This document shows, piece after piece, positions 32,641 to 41,015 of a DNA stretch of 64,000 nucleotides (positions are counted from its first letter, which is position 1; each line of letters opens with the position of its first letter). Both the position numbers and the translations under genes were made by a program. Origin of the DNA: Bordetella parapertussis (lineage in GTDB: Bacteria; Pseudomonadota; Gammaproteobacteria; Burkholderiales; Burkholderiaceae_B); assembly GCA_945897365.1 (NCBI GenBank), contig CAMDFD010000007.1:62001-126000 (forward strand). Reading direction: 5' to 3'. The notes under the pieces are model-generated. The model worked only from the letters and a program-made list of their open reading frames with translations, made no database searches and had not been told where the DNA came from.

Positions 32641-32802
32641 TTACTGCAGTTCTTGATCAGAAAGCATTAGTCTACCGTGATAAATCTCTTCGTTATGTGC
32701 GCCAAGCGCCGGGCCATGAGAATTTACCCGTCCGGGCGTTCCAGGACAGTCTAGATACAACGTTAGGCTTTGCAGATGCCAATGCCTCTGATTTATGCAG
32801 TT
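32641..32802 (-). pseudogene. C-terminal remnant of a CaiB/BaiF CoA-transferase
   Basis: The minus strand encodes about 53 codons ending at a TAA (32643-32641): LTLYLDCPGTPGRVNSHGPA, then LGAHNEEIYHGRLMLSD. This matches the conserved C-terminal tail of family III CoA-transferases (P..PGR...PALGEHN.EI). A stop in frame just upstream and a start far too late show that only the last eighth of a gene is left. The stub occupies most of the 330-nt gap between the lyase and MaoC genes. Confidence 0.75.
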
Positions 32803-32838
32803 TCAGCATTCCCTACAAAGAAGATCGGCGGATCTTGA

Positions 32839-32852
32839 TTTGTCCGGACAAA
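32839..32852. promoter_or_regulatory. Perfect palindrome TTTGTCCGGACAAA before the MaoC operon
   Basis: A 14-bp perfect palindrome 48 nt before the MaoC start codon, with a second inverted repeat AAGATC-GGCG-GATCTT just upstream at 32821-32836. The GT...AC core suits a GntR-family dimer, and the operon contains a HutC-type regulator gene at 37258. The half-site matches that of the repeat at 7231. The binding protein is inferred, not shown. Confidence 0.55.
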
Positions 32853-32900
32853 GTGATAAGATTGATGAAATAAGACAACCTCGCCAGCAAGGAAGAGTCA

Positions 32901-33404
32901 GTGGAAATTCTTAAAGTGGGTCCTAATCGCTATCGAACTAGCTACGGTCGTTACCTCGAGGACTTTGAGATCGGTGCGACCTATGAACACCGTCCGGGAC
33001 GCACCATTACAGAAACGGACAATATTCATTTCTCTTTGCTGACGATGAATATGCATCCAATGCATTGTGACCATCATTTCGCTGCAAAAAGCGAATTTGG
33101 CCAACCTTTAGTCAATAGCGCTTTTACCTTGGCAGTTGTTGTTGGCATGACGGTCAACGATGTCAGTGGCAAAGCGATCGCTAACCTTGGTTGGAAAGAC
33201 ATCAATTTACTTGCGCCTGTATTCGCAGGCGACACGCTGTATGCCGAGTCTGAAGTGTTAGAAAAGCGAGAATCTAAAAGCCGTCCCACACAAGGCATCG
33301 TCACCGTGCGGACACGTGGCTTCAAGCAAGATGGAACAGAGGTGATCAACTTTGTTCGTTCGGCACTCGTACCGAAACGAGGTCATGGCGTGGGTGATAC
33401 GTAA
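32901..33404 (+). CDS. MaoC-family acyl-CoA hydratase
   Basis: A 167-residue hot-dog-fold protein, GTG start with AAGGAAGAG upstream. EDFEIGATYEHRPGRTITETDN begins the fold and NMHPMHCDHHFAAKSEFGQPLVNS contains the hydratase Asp/His motif (D/N..P.H.D..FA). This size and pattern are shared with (R)-enoyl-CoA, mesaconyl-CoA and itaconyl-CoA hydratases; which acyl-CoA is used is open. It is the first gene of the long operon and lies 48 nt downstream of a perfect palindrome. Confidence 0.85.
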   Translation: MEILKVGPNRYRTSYGRYLEDFEIGATYEHRPGRTITETDNIHFSLLTMNMHPMHCDHHFAAKSEFGQPLVNSAFTLAVVVGMTVNDVSGKAIANLGWKDINLLAPVFAGDTLYAESEVLEKRESKSRPTQGIVTVRTRGFKQDGTEVINFVRSALVPKRGHGVGDT

Positions 33405-33448
33405 CCTCTGCAGCACGTTTGATGACACCTGATATGTTGGAGTGAGAC

Positions 33449-34852
33449 ATGAAAAACGACCTTAACCAGGCAGTAATAGCCACCGCGTCAATTTCCGAGC
33501 AGCTCGCGGCATTTGCGGCAGGCTTTGACAAGCAAGCGATCCCCGAGGCCGTGCGTGCGCGAGCGCGACATTTAATGTTGGACTCGCTGGGGAGTGCTTT
33601 TGCTTCGCGTGCCTATGACTTTGCTGACAAAGCGATGGCGGGTATTCGGGATTTGAACGAAGGCGGACAATCCATCGTGATTGGTACTACCGAAAAGTTT
33701 GACACACGTAATGCCATTTTAATGAATGGCATTTTGATACATGGACTCGATTTCGACGATACCCATGCCAAGGGTGTGATTCACGCGACCGCATCGGTGC
33801 TCCCTACGGTGCTTGCTGTCGCTGCCAAGTATGATCGTAGTGGCGAGGAGTTAGTCACGGCATACATTCTTGGTGTAGAAATCGCGACTCGCCTAGGGTC
33901 AGTTGCAAAAGGGGGGTTTCATCAGGTGGGCTTTCATCCCACCGGACTGATCGGGACGTTTGGCTGCGCCGTTGCTGCTGGGTATTTGATGGGACTGACT
34001 GAGCCCCAATATGTAGATGCATTGGGTTTAGCGCTCTCTGTTGGCTCTGGAAGCCTTGAGTTTCTAAATGATGGTGCCTGGAATAAGCGTTTTCATCCGG
34101 GGTGGGCTGGTGCATCGGGCGTGACAGCCGCGACAATGGCTAAACATGGCTACCGCGGGACCCGCTTGGCGTTTGAGGGACGTTTTGGGTTGTATCGCAG
34201 TCATCTTCCTGTCGAACAGGACTACGACCTTGCTTTGGCTACGGCCGATCTTGGTCATGTGTGGGAAGTGGTGAATGTCTCAGTCAAGCCACTACCTGCG
34301 TGTCATTTCACTCACGCCGCCGTTGATGCTGCCATACGCATTCATGCGCAAGGTGTGGCCTTTGATGACATTGCACGTGTAGATGTTTTAGTCCCAGCGG
34401 AAGTGGTCAAAACGGTGTGTGAACCCGAGACGCAAAAACGCAATCCAGCCAATTCCTATGAGGCGCAGTTCAGTATCCCTTATCTGGTGGGTACTGGCTT
34501 GGTCAAAGGTCGCTTGACCTTAGAGGACATCGAAGCGCCCGCTCTGTTTGATCCCCACGTGCTGGATCTTGCCAGCCGTACTTACTATCGTCATGATCCC
34601 GATACATCTTTTCCAAAATATTACGATGGTGAAGTCATCGTGACGCTTAAAAATGGACAAGTCGTACGCGAACGCGAAGCAATCAATCGTGGCGCTGTGG
34701 ATAGACCACTTACAGCGGATGACATTATCCAAAAGTTTCGTCAAAACGCTGCTAGGGAGCTGGGGGCCGAGCGTGTGATCGATATCGAGAAAGCCGTCCT
34801 TGGTATGGAGGCTCTTTCGGCTCGTCAATTGGCCGAGATCTTGGGACGTTAA
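33449..34852 (+). CDS. MmgE/PrpD-family dehydratase
   Basis: A 467-residue protein with the PrpD fold: RHLMLDSLGSAFASR near the N-terminus, ILMNGILIHGLDFDDTHAKGVIHATASVLPT with the conserved Asp-rich active-site block, GFHPTGLIGTFGCAVAA, and KPLPACHFTHAAVDAA. The family includes 2-methylcitrate dehydratase and cis-aconitate decarboxylase. Residues for Fe-S binding are absent, as is normal for the family. GGAG lies upstream. Its neighbours are acyl-CoA enzymes, and a lyase of the isocitrate-lyase family lies divergent, so a dehydratase/lyase pairing is plausible. Confidence 0.87.
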   Translation: MKNDLNQAVIATASISEQLAAFAAGFDKQAIPEAVRARARHLMLDSLGSAFASRAYDFADKAMAGIRDLNEGGQSIVIGTTEKFDTRNAILMNGILIHGLDFDDTHAKGVIHATASVLPTVLAVAAKYDRSGEELVTAYILGVEIATRLGSVAKGGFHQVGFHPTGLIGTFGCAVAAGYLMGLTEPQYVDALGLALSVGSGSLEFLNDGAWNKRFHPGWAGASGVTAATMAKHGYRGTRLAFEGRFGLYRSHLPVEQDYDLALATADLGHVWEVVNVSVKPLPACHFTHAAVDAAIRIHAQGVAFDDIARVDVLVPAEVVKTVCEPETQKRNPANSYEAQFSIPYLVGTGLVKGRLTLEDIEAPALFDPHVLDLASRTYYRHDPDTSFPKYYDGEVIVTLKNGQVVREREAINRGAVDRPLTADDIIQKFRQNAARELGAERVIDIEKAVLGMEALSARQLAEILGR

Positions 34853-34901
34853 AGAGTGACCTATTTTTATGAGTATCGTTTCATCTTAAAGGACTGACAT
34901 T

Positions 34902-36074
34902 GTGCAGCACAATCATCAACAGAGTGACATGGACGACAGCCAAGAAGTCATGATCTTGGATAGCGTGGGAAGATTTCTTGACCAGGAGGTGAGGCCCTAC
35001 GCGCAGCAACTCGAGCACGACGATATCTACCCGGCAGAGATCGTTGAAAAAATGAAGGTCATGGGCCTGTTTGGTTGCTTGATTGAACCTGAATACGGCG
35101 GGCTAGGTTTGTCTACAGTGACCTACGCAAAGATTATTGAAAAAATCTCAACTGTTTGGATGTCAGTTGCAGGCATTATTAATTCCCATCTCATCATGGC
35201 GATGTGTGTGCAGCGGTGTGGCACGCCTGAACAAAAAGCGTACTGGTTACCTAAGTTCGCCACGGGCGAGTTGCGTGGCGGTATAGCTTTGACGGAGCCA
35301 GATTGCGGAACAGATTTACAAGCCATCCGTACGGTTGCAAAAATTGCGGGCGATCATTACCTCGTCAACGGTACCAAGATGTGGATTAGTAACGGTATTT
35401 ACGGAAACTGTTTCGCGCTACTTGTTAAAACCGATCTCACTACAACTCCTCGTCATCGCGGTATGAGTTTGCTGATTGCGGAAAAGGGAGAAGGATTTAC
35501 GGTCAGTCGCAAGCTTGAGAAGCTGGGCTACAAGGGTATTGATTCGGCCGAGTTGGTATTCAACGATTACAAGGTTTCCAAGGATAGATTGATCGGAGGC
35601 GTCGAGGGTAAAGGTCTGCAAATGATTTTGGGTGGACTGGAGCTCGGTCGTATTAATGTCGCTGCCCGCGGGGTTGGATTGGCGCAAGCTGCACTCGATG
35701 AATCGGTACGTTATTCACAAATTCGCAAGACGTTTGGTAAGCCCATTTGCGAACACCAAGCCATCCAATTAAAGTTGGGTGATATGGCGACTCGCACTGA
35801 AGCGGCTCGGTTGCTGACGATGACTGCCGCTCAAGCATACGATCGCGGTGCCCGCTGCGACATGGAAGCAGGGATGGCGAAGCTCTTTGCGACTGAGGCA
35901 GCATTGGAAAATAGCTCTGATGCGATGCGTATCCACGGTGGCTATGGCTACTCAAAAGAATATATTGTGGAGCGCTTGTACCGCGATGCGCCATTGTTGG
36001 TGATTGGAGAGGGAACCAATGAAATGCAGCGCATCATCATCGCTAAACAATTAATTGAAAGGAATCCCGCATGA
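34902..36074 (+). CDS. Acyl-CoA dehydrogenase
   Basis: A 390-residue single-unit enzyme, GTG start (an ATG at 34929 is an alternative). ALTEPDCGTDLQAIRT is the FAD/substrate signature block, then GTKMWISNG, KPICEHQAIQLKLGDMATR and IHGGYGYSKEYIVERLYRDA, which is the second signature. GEGTNEMQ carries Glu in the catalytic position, as in short-chain enzymes. It oxidises an acyl-CoA to the 2-enoyl-CoA, passing electrons to ETF. Its stop overlaps the CoA-transferase start (ATGA), so the two are made in step. Confidence 0.92.
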   Translation: MQHNHQQSDMDDSQEVMILDSVGRFLDQEVRPYAQQLEHDDIYPAEIVEKMKVMGLFGCLIEPEYGGLGLSTVTYAKIIEKISTVWMSVAGIINSHLIMAMCVQRCGTPEQKAYWLPKFATGELRGGIALTEPDCGTDLQAIRTVAKIAGDHYLVNGTKMWISNGIYGNCFALLVKTDLTTTPRHRGMSLLIAEKGEGFTVSRKLEKLGYKGIDSAELVFNDYKVSKDRLIGGVEGKGLQMILGGLELGRINVAARGVGLAQAALDESVRYSQIRKTFGKPICEHQAIQLKLGDMATRTEAARLLTMTAAQAYDRGARCDMEAGMAKLFATEAALENSSDAMRIHGGYGYSKEYIVERLYRDAPLLVIGEGTNEMQRIIIAKQLIERNPA

Positions 36075-37261
36075 CAATGCCGTTGGCGGGTCTTCGCATT
36101 ATCGCAATCGAGCAGTACGGTGCGGGACCCTTTGGCACTCAACACCTTGCAGATTTAGGTGCTGAGGTCATCAAGATCGAAAACCCACACGATGGCGGCG
36201 ACGTCAGTCGTAACGTTGGCCCCCATTTTTTTGGTAAAGATAATAGTCATTTCTTTCAGGCTTTCAATCGGAATAAAAAGAGCATCAAGCTTGATTTAAA
36301 ACATCCCGAAGGCAAAGCAGCACTTCATGCTCTTGTTAAAGATGCCGACGCAGTGTTTAACAACCTGCGCGGCGATTTGCCTGAAAAGATGGGTTTAACT
36401 TACAACGCACTCAAACATATTCGAGCAGATATTGTTTGCGCACACCTATCGGCTTACGGAAGAGAAGGTCAGCGTGCGAATTGGCCAGGTTACGACTATC
36501 TGATGCAAGCCGAGGCGGGTTACTTATCCTTGACCGGCGAGCCTGATGGTCCTCCTGCCCGCTTTGGGTTGTCAATGATCGACCTGATGACAGGAACTAC
36601 TGCGGCTCTCGCTTTGGTGTCCGCTGTGCTTGGTGCTCGAACGGCTGGGCATGGTCGTGATATTGATGTGAGTCTTTATGATGTGGCGATGCATAACCTT
36701 GCATATTTGGCGACGTGGTATCTGAACGGTGGGCATGTCACCGGACGAGCATCGCATTCGGCCCATCCGTCTCTTGTGCCCAGTCAGTTGTACAAGACCC
36801 AAGATGGCTGGATATTTATTATGTGCAATAAAGAAAAGTTCTGGCCGATCCTCGCTGAAAAAATGGGTCATCCAGAGTGGTCGGCACGCCCAGAGTTTAA
36901 AACGTTCAAAGATCGATTAACAAATAGATCGCAGTTCAATGAAACCTTGGAAACGGTATTCTTGACTGACACGACCAATAACTGGATGAAAAAATTCGAA
37001 GGCGTCGTACCCGCTTCGCCAGTCTACGACGTCGCACAGGCATTAGATAACCCGTTTGTTCATTCCCGCCAAGGGGTGATCAACGCGATATCACCTGACG
37101 GCTTGTCAGTGGCTGGCGTGGCTGCACCTATTCGCTGCCCAGGTGAAACAGCACCCATGAATGCAGCGCCGGCACTTGGTGAGCATACGCAAGAGCTACT
37201 CAAGCAGGCTGGGCTATCCGATCAGCAGATTCAGTTCCTTCGGAAGCATGCTGTCATATGA
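36071..37261 (+). CDS. CaiB/BaiF-type (class III) CoA-transferase 2
   Basis: A 396-residue family III CoA-transferase. GLRIIAIEQYGAGPFGTQHLADLGAEVIKIENP begins the protein; SMIDLMTG contains Asp171 in the catalytic position; HGRDIDVSLYDVAMHN follows. The C-terminus CPGETAPMNAAPALGEHTQE is the complete version of the tail seen in the remnant at 32641. It exchanges CoA between acids, probably activating the substrate of the dehydrogenase just upstream. Start and stop overlap both neighbours by 4 nt. Confidence 0.9.
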   Translation: MTMPLAGLRIIAIEQYGAGPFGTQHLADLGAEVIKIENPHDGGDVSRNVGPHFFGKDNSHFFQAFNRNKKSIKLDLKHPEGKAALHALVKDADAVFNNLRGDLPEKMGLTYNALKHIRADIVCAHLSAYGREGQRANWPGYDYLMQAEAGYLSLTGEPDGPPARFGLSMIDLMTGTTAALALVSAVLGARTAGHGRDIDVSLYDVAMHNLAYLATWYLNGGHVTGRASHSAHPSLVPSQLYKTQDGWIFIMCNKEKFWPILAEKMGHPEWSARPEFKTFKDRLTNRSQFNETLETVFLTDTTNNWMKKFEGVVPASPVYDVAQALDNPFVHSRQGVINAISPDGLSVAGVAAPIRCPGETAPMNAAPALGEHTQELLKQAGLSDQQIQFLRKHAVI

Positions 37262-38016
37262 GTCCGTTGGTCAGCGCCACCCTTGGGTCCAAGCCGCGCT
37301 ATGTCCAAGTAGCCACGACGCTGATGCGCGAAATCGAATCGGGCCGCTACTCAATTGGTACGCTCTTGCCCACTGAGTTTGAATTATGCGATCAGTTTGG
37401 GGTGTCACGGTTTACTGCGCGCGAAGCGGTCAAGCTACTTGTGCAACAGGGTTTGGTTGTACGCCAGGCTGGCGTAGGGAGTCGTGTTCGGGCGGCACCG
37501 GTGGATGTGCGTTATACGCAAACGATGTCGGGTCTGGCGGATTTGCAACAATATGCAGACGAAACGACTTTAGTCGTAGAGAGTAAAAAAATCATTGAGC
37601 TGACTGCAAAGCTTGCTAATCAACTGCAAGTCTCACCACGCGAAACCTGGCTCCATGTAGAGGGTTTACGGTTTGCATGTGATAAGCGTTTGCCAATCTG
37701 TCATACCGAAGTGTTCATTGCTCCACGCTTGCGTTCAGTCACGGGGATTCTCGCTCGTACAAAGCAACCCATTTACGCCATCTTGGAAAAAGAGTTTGGC
37801 GTGAAGATTACGCGAGTTGAGCAGGAAATCGGCGCGATGACCTTGAATGCAAAGTTGGTTGATCGCTTGAAAACAACAGCGCGCGCGCCCGCCCTGTTAG
37901 TGAGTCGACGCTATTTTGACGAACGTGGCGATCTCATTGAGCAGGCGCATAACATCCATCCCGCAGATCGCTTTACCTATCGAGAAGTGTTTCAAAGAGA
38001 CCAATTAGGGCTATGA
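37258..38016 (+). CDS. GntR-family regulator, HutC/UTRA subfamily
   Basis: A 252-residue protein. The winged helix is ATTLMREIESGRYSIGTLLPTEFELCDQFGVSRFTAREAVKLLVQQGLV. The C-terminal UTRA domain includes LHVEGLRFACDKRLPICHTEVFI and LLVSRRYFDERGDLIEQAHNIHPADRFTY. HutC-type regulators usually repress catabolic operons and release on binding the inducer. The gene is inside the operon, coupled to the CoA-transferase by an ATGA overlap, so it should be autoregulated; the palindrome at 32839 is its most likely operator. Confidence 0.88.
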   Translation: MSPLVSATLGSKPRYVQVATTLMREIESGRYSIGTLLPTEFELCDQFGVSRFTAREAVKLLVQQGLVVRQAGVGSRVRAAPVDVRYTQTMSGLADLQQYADETTLVVESKKIIELTAKLANQLQVSPRETWLHVEGLRFACDKRLPICHTEVFIAPRLRSVTGILARTKQPIYAILEKEFGVKITRVEQEIGAMTLNAKLVDRLKTTARAPALLVSRRYFDERGDLIEQAHNIHPADRFTYREVFQRDQLGL

Positions 38017-38065
38017 CAACGTATTGGTTATTAGGGCAACTTCATCATTGCTATAAGAAATTATC

Positions 38066-39178
38066 ATGAAACAGACATCCTCCGTGCCACTAGGTTGGAA
38101 TCGCCATAATTTAGAACATGACAAATCATGGATTCATTTTCTGACTGAGCAAGAGATTGAAGACCTCGAGTCGAGTTTGCGCCATGTTTTGATGCTGGGG
38201 AAGACGGAGTTCGAATTATTTGCCTCGGACTTTCCTTTAACGTCCGTCATTCGTAACCTACTAGACCGAACTGTGCAAGCCACGCAAACCGGCTTTGGTT
38301 TGTGCTTGTTGCGAGGCTTTCCTGTCTCGCGTTGGACAAAGCAAGAGATGCGTACTTTGTTCTGGTGTATGGGTCTGCATATCGGCGTGCCTCGTCCTCA
38401 AGGCAAGCAAAGCCAGTTCGTCTCTGATGTGATGAATACCGGTGGGACGTATCGTGGCGGTACAGGGCGTGGCTACAACACCAATTCAAAACTAGATTTC
38501 CATGCAGATGGCAGCGATGTTGTGGGATTAATGTGCCTGCATATGTCTAAAAGTGGCGGAAAAAGCTTGATATCGAGCTCATTGAGCGCGTATCAGGCGC
38601 TTGAGCGTCTGAGGCCTGATTTAGCTCAAGTATTGACCGAGCCTTTTTATTTTAGTCGGCAGGGTGAGCATGCCCCCGAAGAGACACCTTACTATCAAGC
38701 TTCGATTGTTGGTTTTAAGGAGGGTCGTTTTGCTTGCCGCCACATTCGTAACCATATTACTGGCGCACAAATTACATTTGATGATGTTCCACGATTGAGC
38801 GCTTTGCAAACGGAAGCACTTGACATGTTTGACGAACTATTGGCAAGTGAAGAAATTTGTTATCACATGGACTTACAGCAAGGTGATTTTCAGTTTTTGA
38901 ATAACCATGTTGTTCTTCATGCCCGAACAGAGTACGAAGACTTTCCGGAGCCTGAGCGTCGTCGTCATCTTTTGCGTCTATGGATCTCTTTGCCACAGGG
39001 CCAATCCCTTCCCGATTTGTGGAAAATTGCTTATAAAGACACTTCAACGCGCGCCCTGCGAGGTGGATTTCGCGGCATTGGCATGACTCCGGAAATAAGA
39101 GCTTTCGAAGAGCGTTTGTGCGCGGAACACAAAATTGCCTGTCGAGTGTATTTAGATCGAGATCAAATAACCTCATGA
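38066..39178 (+). CDS. TauD/TfdA-like Fe(II)/2-oxoglutarate dioxygenase 1
   Basis: A 370-residue protein with the HxD...H iron triad: His146 and Asp148 in DFHADGSDVVG, His285 in VVLHARTEY, followed by the 2-oxoglutarate-binding Arg region PERRRHLLRLWI. It is longer than typical TauD and closer to the broader TauD-domain oxygenases that hydroxylate diverse acids. Probably it oxygenates the growth substrate or a derivative and frees it for CoA activation. Its stop overlaps the start of the ligase gene by 4 nt. Confidence 0.85.
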   Translation: MKQTSSVPLGWNRHNLEHDKSWIHFLTEQEIEDLESSLRHVLMLGKTEFELFASDFPLTSVIRNLLDRTVQATQTGFGLCLLRGFPVSRWTKQEMRTLFWCMGLHIGVPRPQGKQSQFVSDVMNTGGTYRGGTGRGYNTNSKLDFHADGSDVVGLMCLHMSKSGGKSLISSSLSAYQALERLRPDLAQVLTEPFYFSRQGEHAPEETPYYQASIVGFKEGRFACRHIRNHITGAQITFDDVPRLSALQTEALDMFDELLASEEICYHMDLQQGDFQFLNNHVVLHARTEYEDFPEPERRRHLLRLWISLPQGQSLPDLWKIAYKDTSTRALRGGFRGIGMTPEIRAFEERLCAEHKIACRVYLDRDQITS

Positions 39179-40836
39179 ATATTTACGAACAAGATCTGCC
39201 CAAAACCCCAGCAAACTTCGCTGCACTGACACCCGTTGACTTTATCGTTCGGGCCGCCGAAGTTTTTCCCGAGCGAACGGCAGTTATTCATGGTCCTGTT
39301 CGCAGAAACTGGGCGCAGACTTATCAACGCAGCATGCAGTTGGCGCACGCGTTGCTCGCATTAGGTGTTCAAAAAGGTGACACAGTCACCGCAATGCTTG
39401 CTAACACGCCTGAAATGATAGAAAGCCATTTTGGCGTGCCAGCGATTGGCGCAGTGCTCAATACGCTCAATACGAGGTTGGATGCCGCGAGTCTGACCTA
39501 TATGCTGAATCACGCTCAAGCTAAAGTTGTTTTGATCGATCGCGAGTTTTCAAAAGTGATGCAGGATGCGATCGCTCGTTCAGGCCTGCAACCAATCGTG
39601 ATTGATGTCGATGATTCACAATATGAGGGAGATGGTCAACGAATAGGTGCTTACGAATATGAGTCTTTGCTTGCAGCTCAGACTGTGCGCGCTGCAGAGC
39701 AACCCATTCATTTCGCAGGTGACGAGTGGGATGCTATCACGCTGAACTACACCTCTGGCACCACAGGTGAGCCCAAGGGTGTTGTGTACTCTCATCGCGG
39801 CGCCCATCTTGCCGCGATCAGCAATATTCTTGAGTGGGATTTACCAACGCATGCGGTGTATTTGTGGACTCTACCGATGTTTCATTGCAACGGTTGGACC
39901 TATCCTTGGGCGATCGCAGCGCGAGGTGGCGTGAATGTTTGCTTGCGCAAAGTTTCTCCGGAAGCAGTTTTTCGTGCAATCAATGAATACAATGTCACAC
40001 ATTTTTGTGGCGCGCCTATCGTGCATAGCATGCTTGTGAATGCACCAGAAGCCATTAAAAGAGAAGGTGTGAGCAAGCTAAACGGGCGTCGAGTTCGGGC
40101 GATGGTCGCTGGGGCTGCGCCCTCTGCAACCTTGATAGAAAGCATGGAGTCCCTTGGAATCACGCTGACCCATGTCTATGGTCTAACCGAAATGTACGGT
40201 CCGTGCACCGTGTGTTCTCCTCAAGAAGATTGGGACGAATTACCTGTAGCTGAGCGCGCCGTTTTCAATGCGCGGCAAGGAGTACGTTATCACTTGCAGG
40301 CGGGGGCTGATGTCGTCAATCCTGAAACGCTCAAGCCCGTTCCGCGTGATGGAGAGACCATTGGTGAAATAGTTTTGCGTGGAAATATGGGGATGAAGGG
40401 GTATCTTCGCAACAAAAAGGCCACTGAAGCGGCTTTCGCTGGTGGATGGTTTCGCTCGGGTGACTTGGGTGTTCGGTTTCCTGATGGATACATCAAGATT
40501 AAAGATCGGAGTAAGGACGTCATTATCTCTGGTGGTGAAAATATCTCTAGCATCGAGATTGAAGACGTTTTGTATAAGCATCCAGCAGTCTTTGCGGTCG
40601 CAGTCGTTGCCAAGCCTCATCCAAAGTGGGGGGAAACACCTTGCGCATTTATTGAGCTTAAGCCTGAGATACAAGTCAGTATTGAAGAGCTTCTTGTGCA
40701 CTGCAAGAAATATTTGGCTGGTTTTAAAGTGCCCGGTGCAATCGAGTTTGGCGAGTTGCCAAAAACCTCAACAGGAAAAATCCAGAAGTTTGAACTGCGC
40801 AAACGTTCGGGCGCGGTTGATGCTATCGATGTTTGA
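39175..40836 (+). CDS. AMP-forming acyl-CoA synthetase 2
   Basis: About 553 residues from ATG 39175, which overlaps the dioxygenase stop (the frame could begin at 39118). The P-loop LNYTSGTTGEPKGV is canonical; then YGLTEMYGP, GWFRSGDLGVRFPDGY, DRSKDVIISGGENIS and STGKIQK with the catalytic Lys. It belongs to the medium/long-chain fatty acyl-CoA synthetase group. It activates a free acid with ATP; together with the CoA-transferase it gives this operon two ways to make thioesters, perhaps of two different acids. Confidence 0.9.
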   Translation: MNIYEQDLPKTPANFAALTPVDFIVRAAEVFPERTAVIHGPVRRNWAQTYQRSMQLAHALLALGVQKGDTVTAMLANTPEMIESHFGVPAIGAVLNTLNTRLDAASLTYMLNHAQAKVVLIDREFSKVMQDAIARSGLQPIVIDVDDSQYEGDGQRIGAYEYESLLAAQTVRAAEQPIHFAGDEWDAITLNYTSGTTGEPKGVVYSHRGAHLAAISNILEWDLPTHAVYLWTLPMFHCNGWTYPWAIAARGGVNVCLRKVSPEAVFRAINEYNVTHFCGAPIVHSMLVNAPEAIKREGVSKLNGRRVRAMVAGAAPSATLIESMESLGITLTHVYGLTEMYGPCTVCSPQEDWDELPVAERAVFNARQGVRYHLQAGADVVNPETLKPVPRDGETIGEIVLRGNMGMKGYLRNKKATEAAFAGGWFRSGDLGVRFPDGYIKIKDRSKDVIISGGENISSIEIEDVLYKHPAVFAVAVVAKPHPKWGETPCAFIELKPEIQVSIEELLVHCKKYLAGFKVPGAIEFGELPKTSTGKIQKFELRKRSGAVDAIDV

Positions 40837-40954
40837 GTATTCAATTCTTGATCCTCGTGTGGAGCGAGTCATAGATACGCTTGCCTCTATCAGCGTGCAT
40901 TGTGAGGTCGACACTCTTGCGTTTGTGGCCTTTTTAAAGATAAAAAGCGTTTAA
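40829..40954 (+). CDS. Small open frame coupled to the acyl-CoA synthetase gene
   Basis: A 41-codon frame whose ATG overlaps the synthetase stop by 8 nt. It begins MFEYSILDPRVERVIDTLAS and ends in a short hydrophobic and basic tail. I recognise no family. The overlap with the synthetase is the only support; it may be chance or the remnant of a longer gene. It ends 61 nt before the next receptor gene. Confidence 0.22.
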   Translation: MFEYSILDPRVERVIDTLASISVHCEVDTLAFVAFLKIKSV

Positions 40955-41015
40955 GATTGAGCTCTTGCAAGAAACATGACGAAAAAAAATAAACAGATTT
41001 TGGAGAATAAACAGT

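Noticed and set aside
40442..40828. Second long frame inside the acyl-CoA synthetase gene on the same strand
   Set aside because: It overlaps well-conserved synthetase motifs in another frame; only its last 41 codons lie outside and are listed separately at low confidence.
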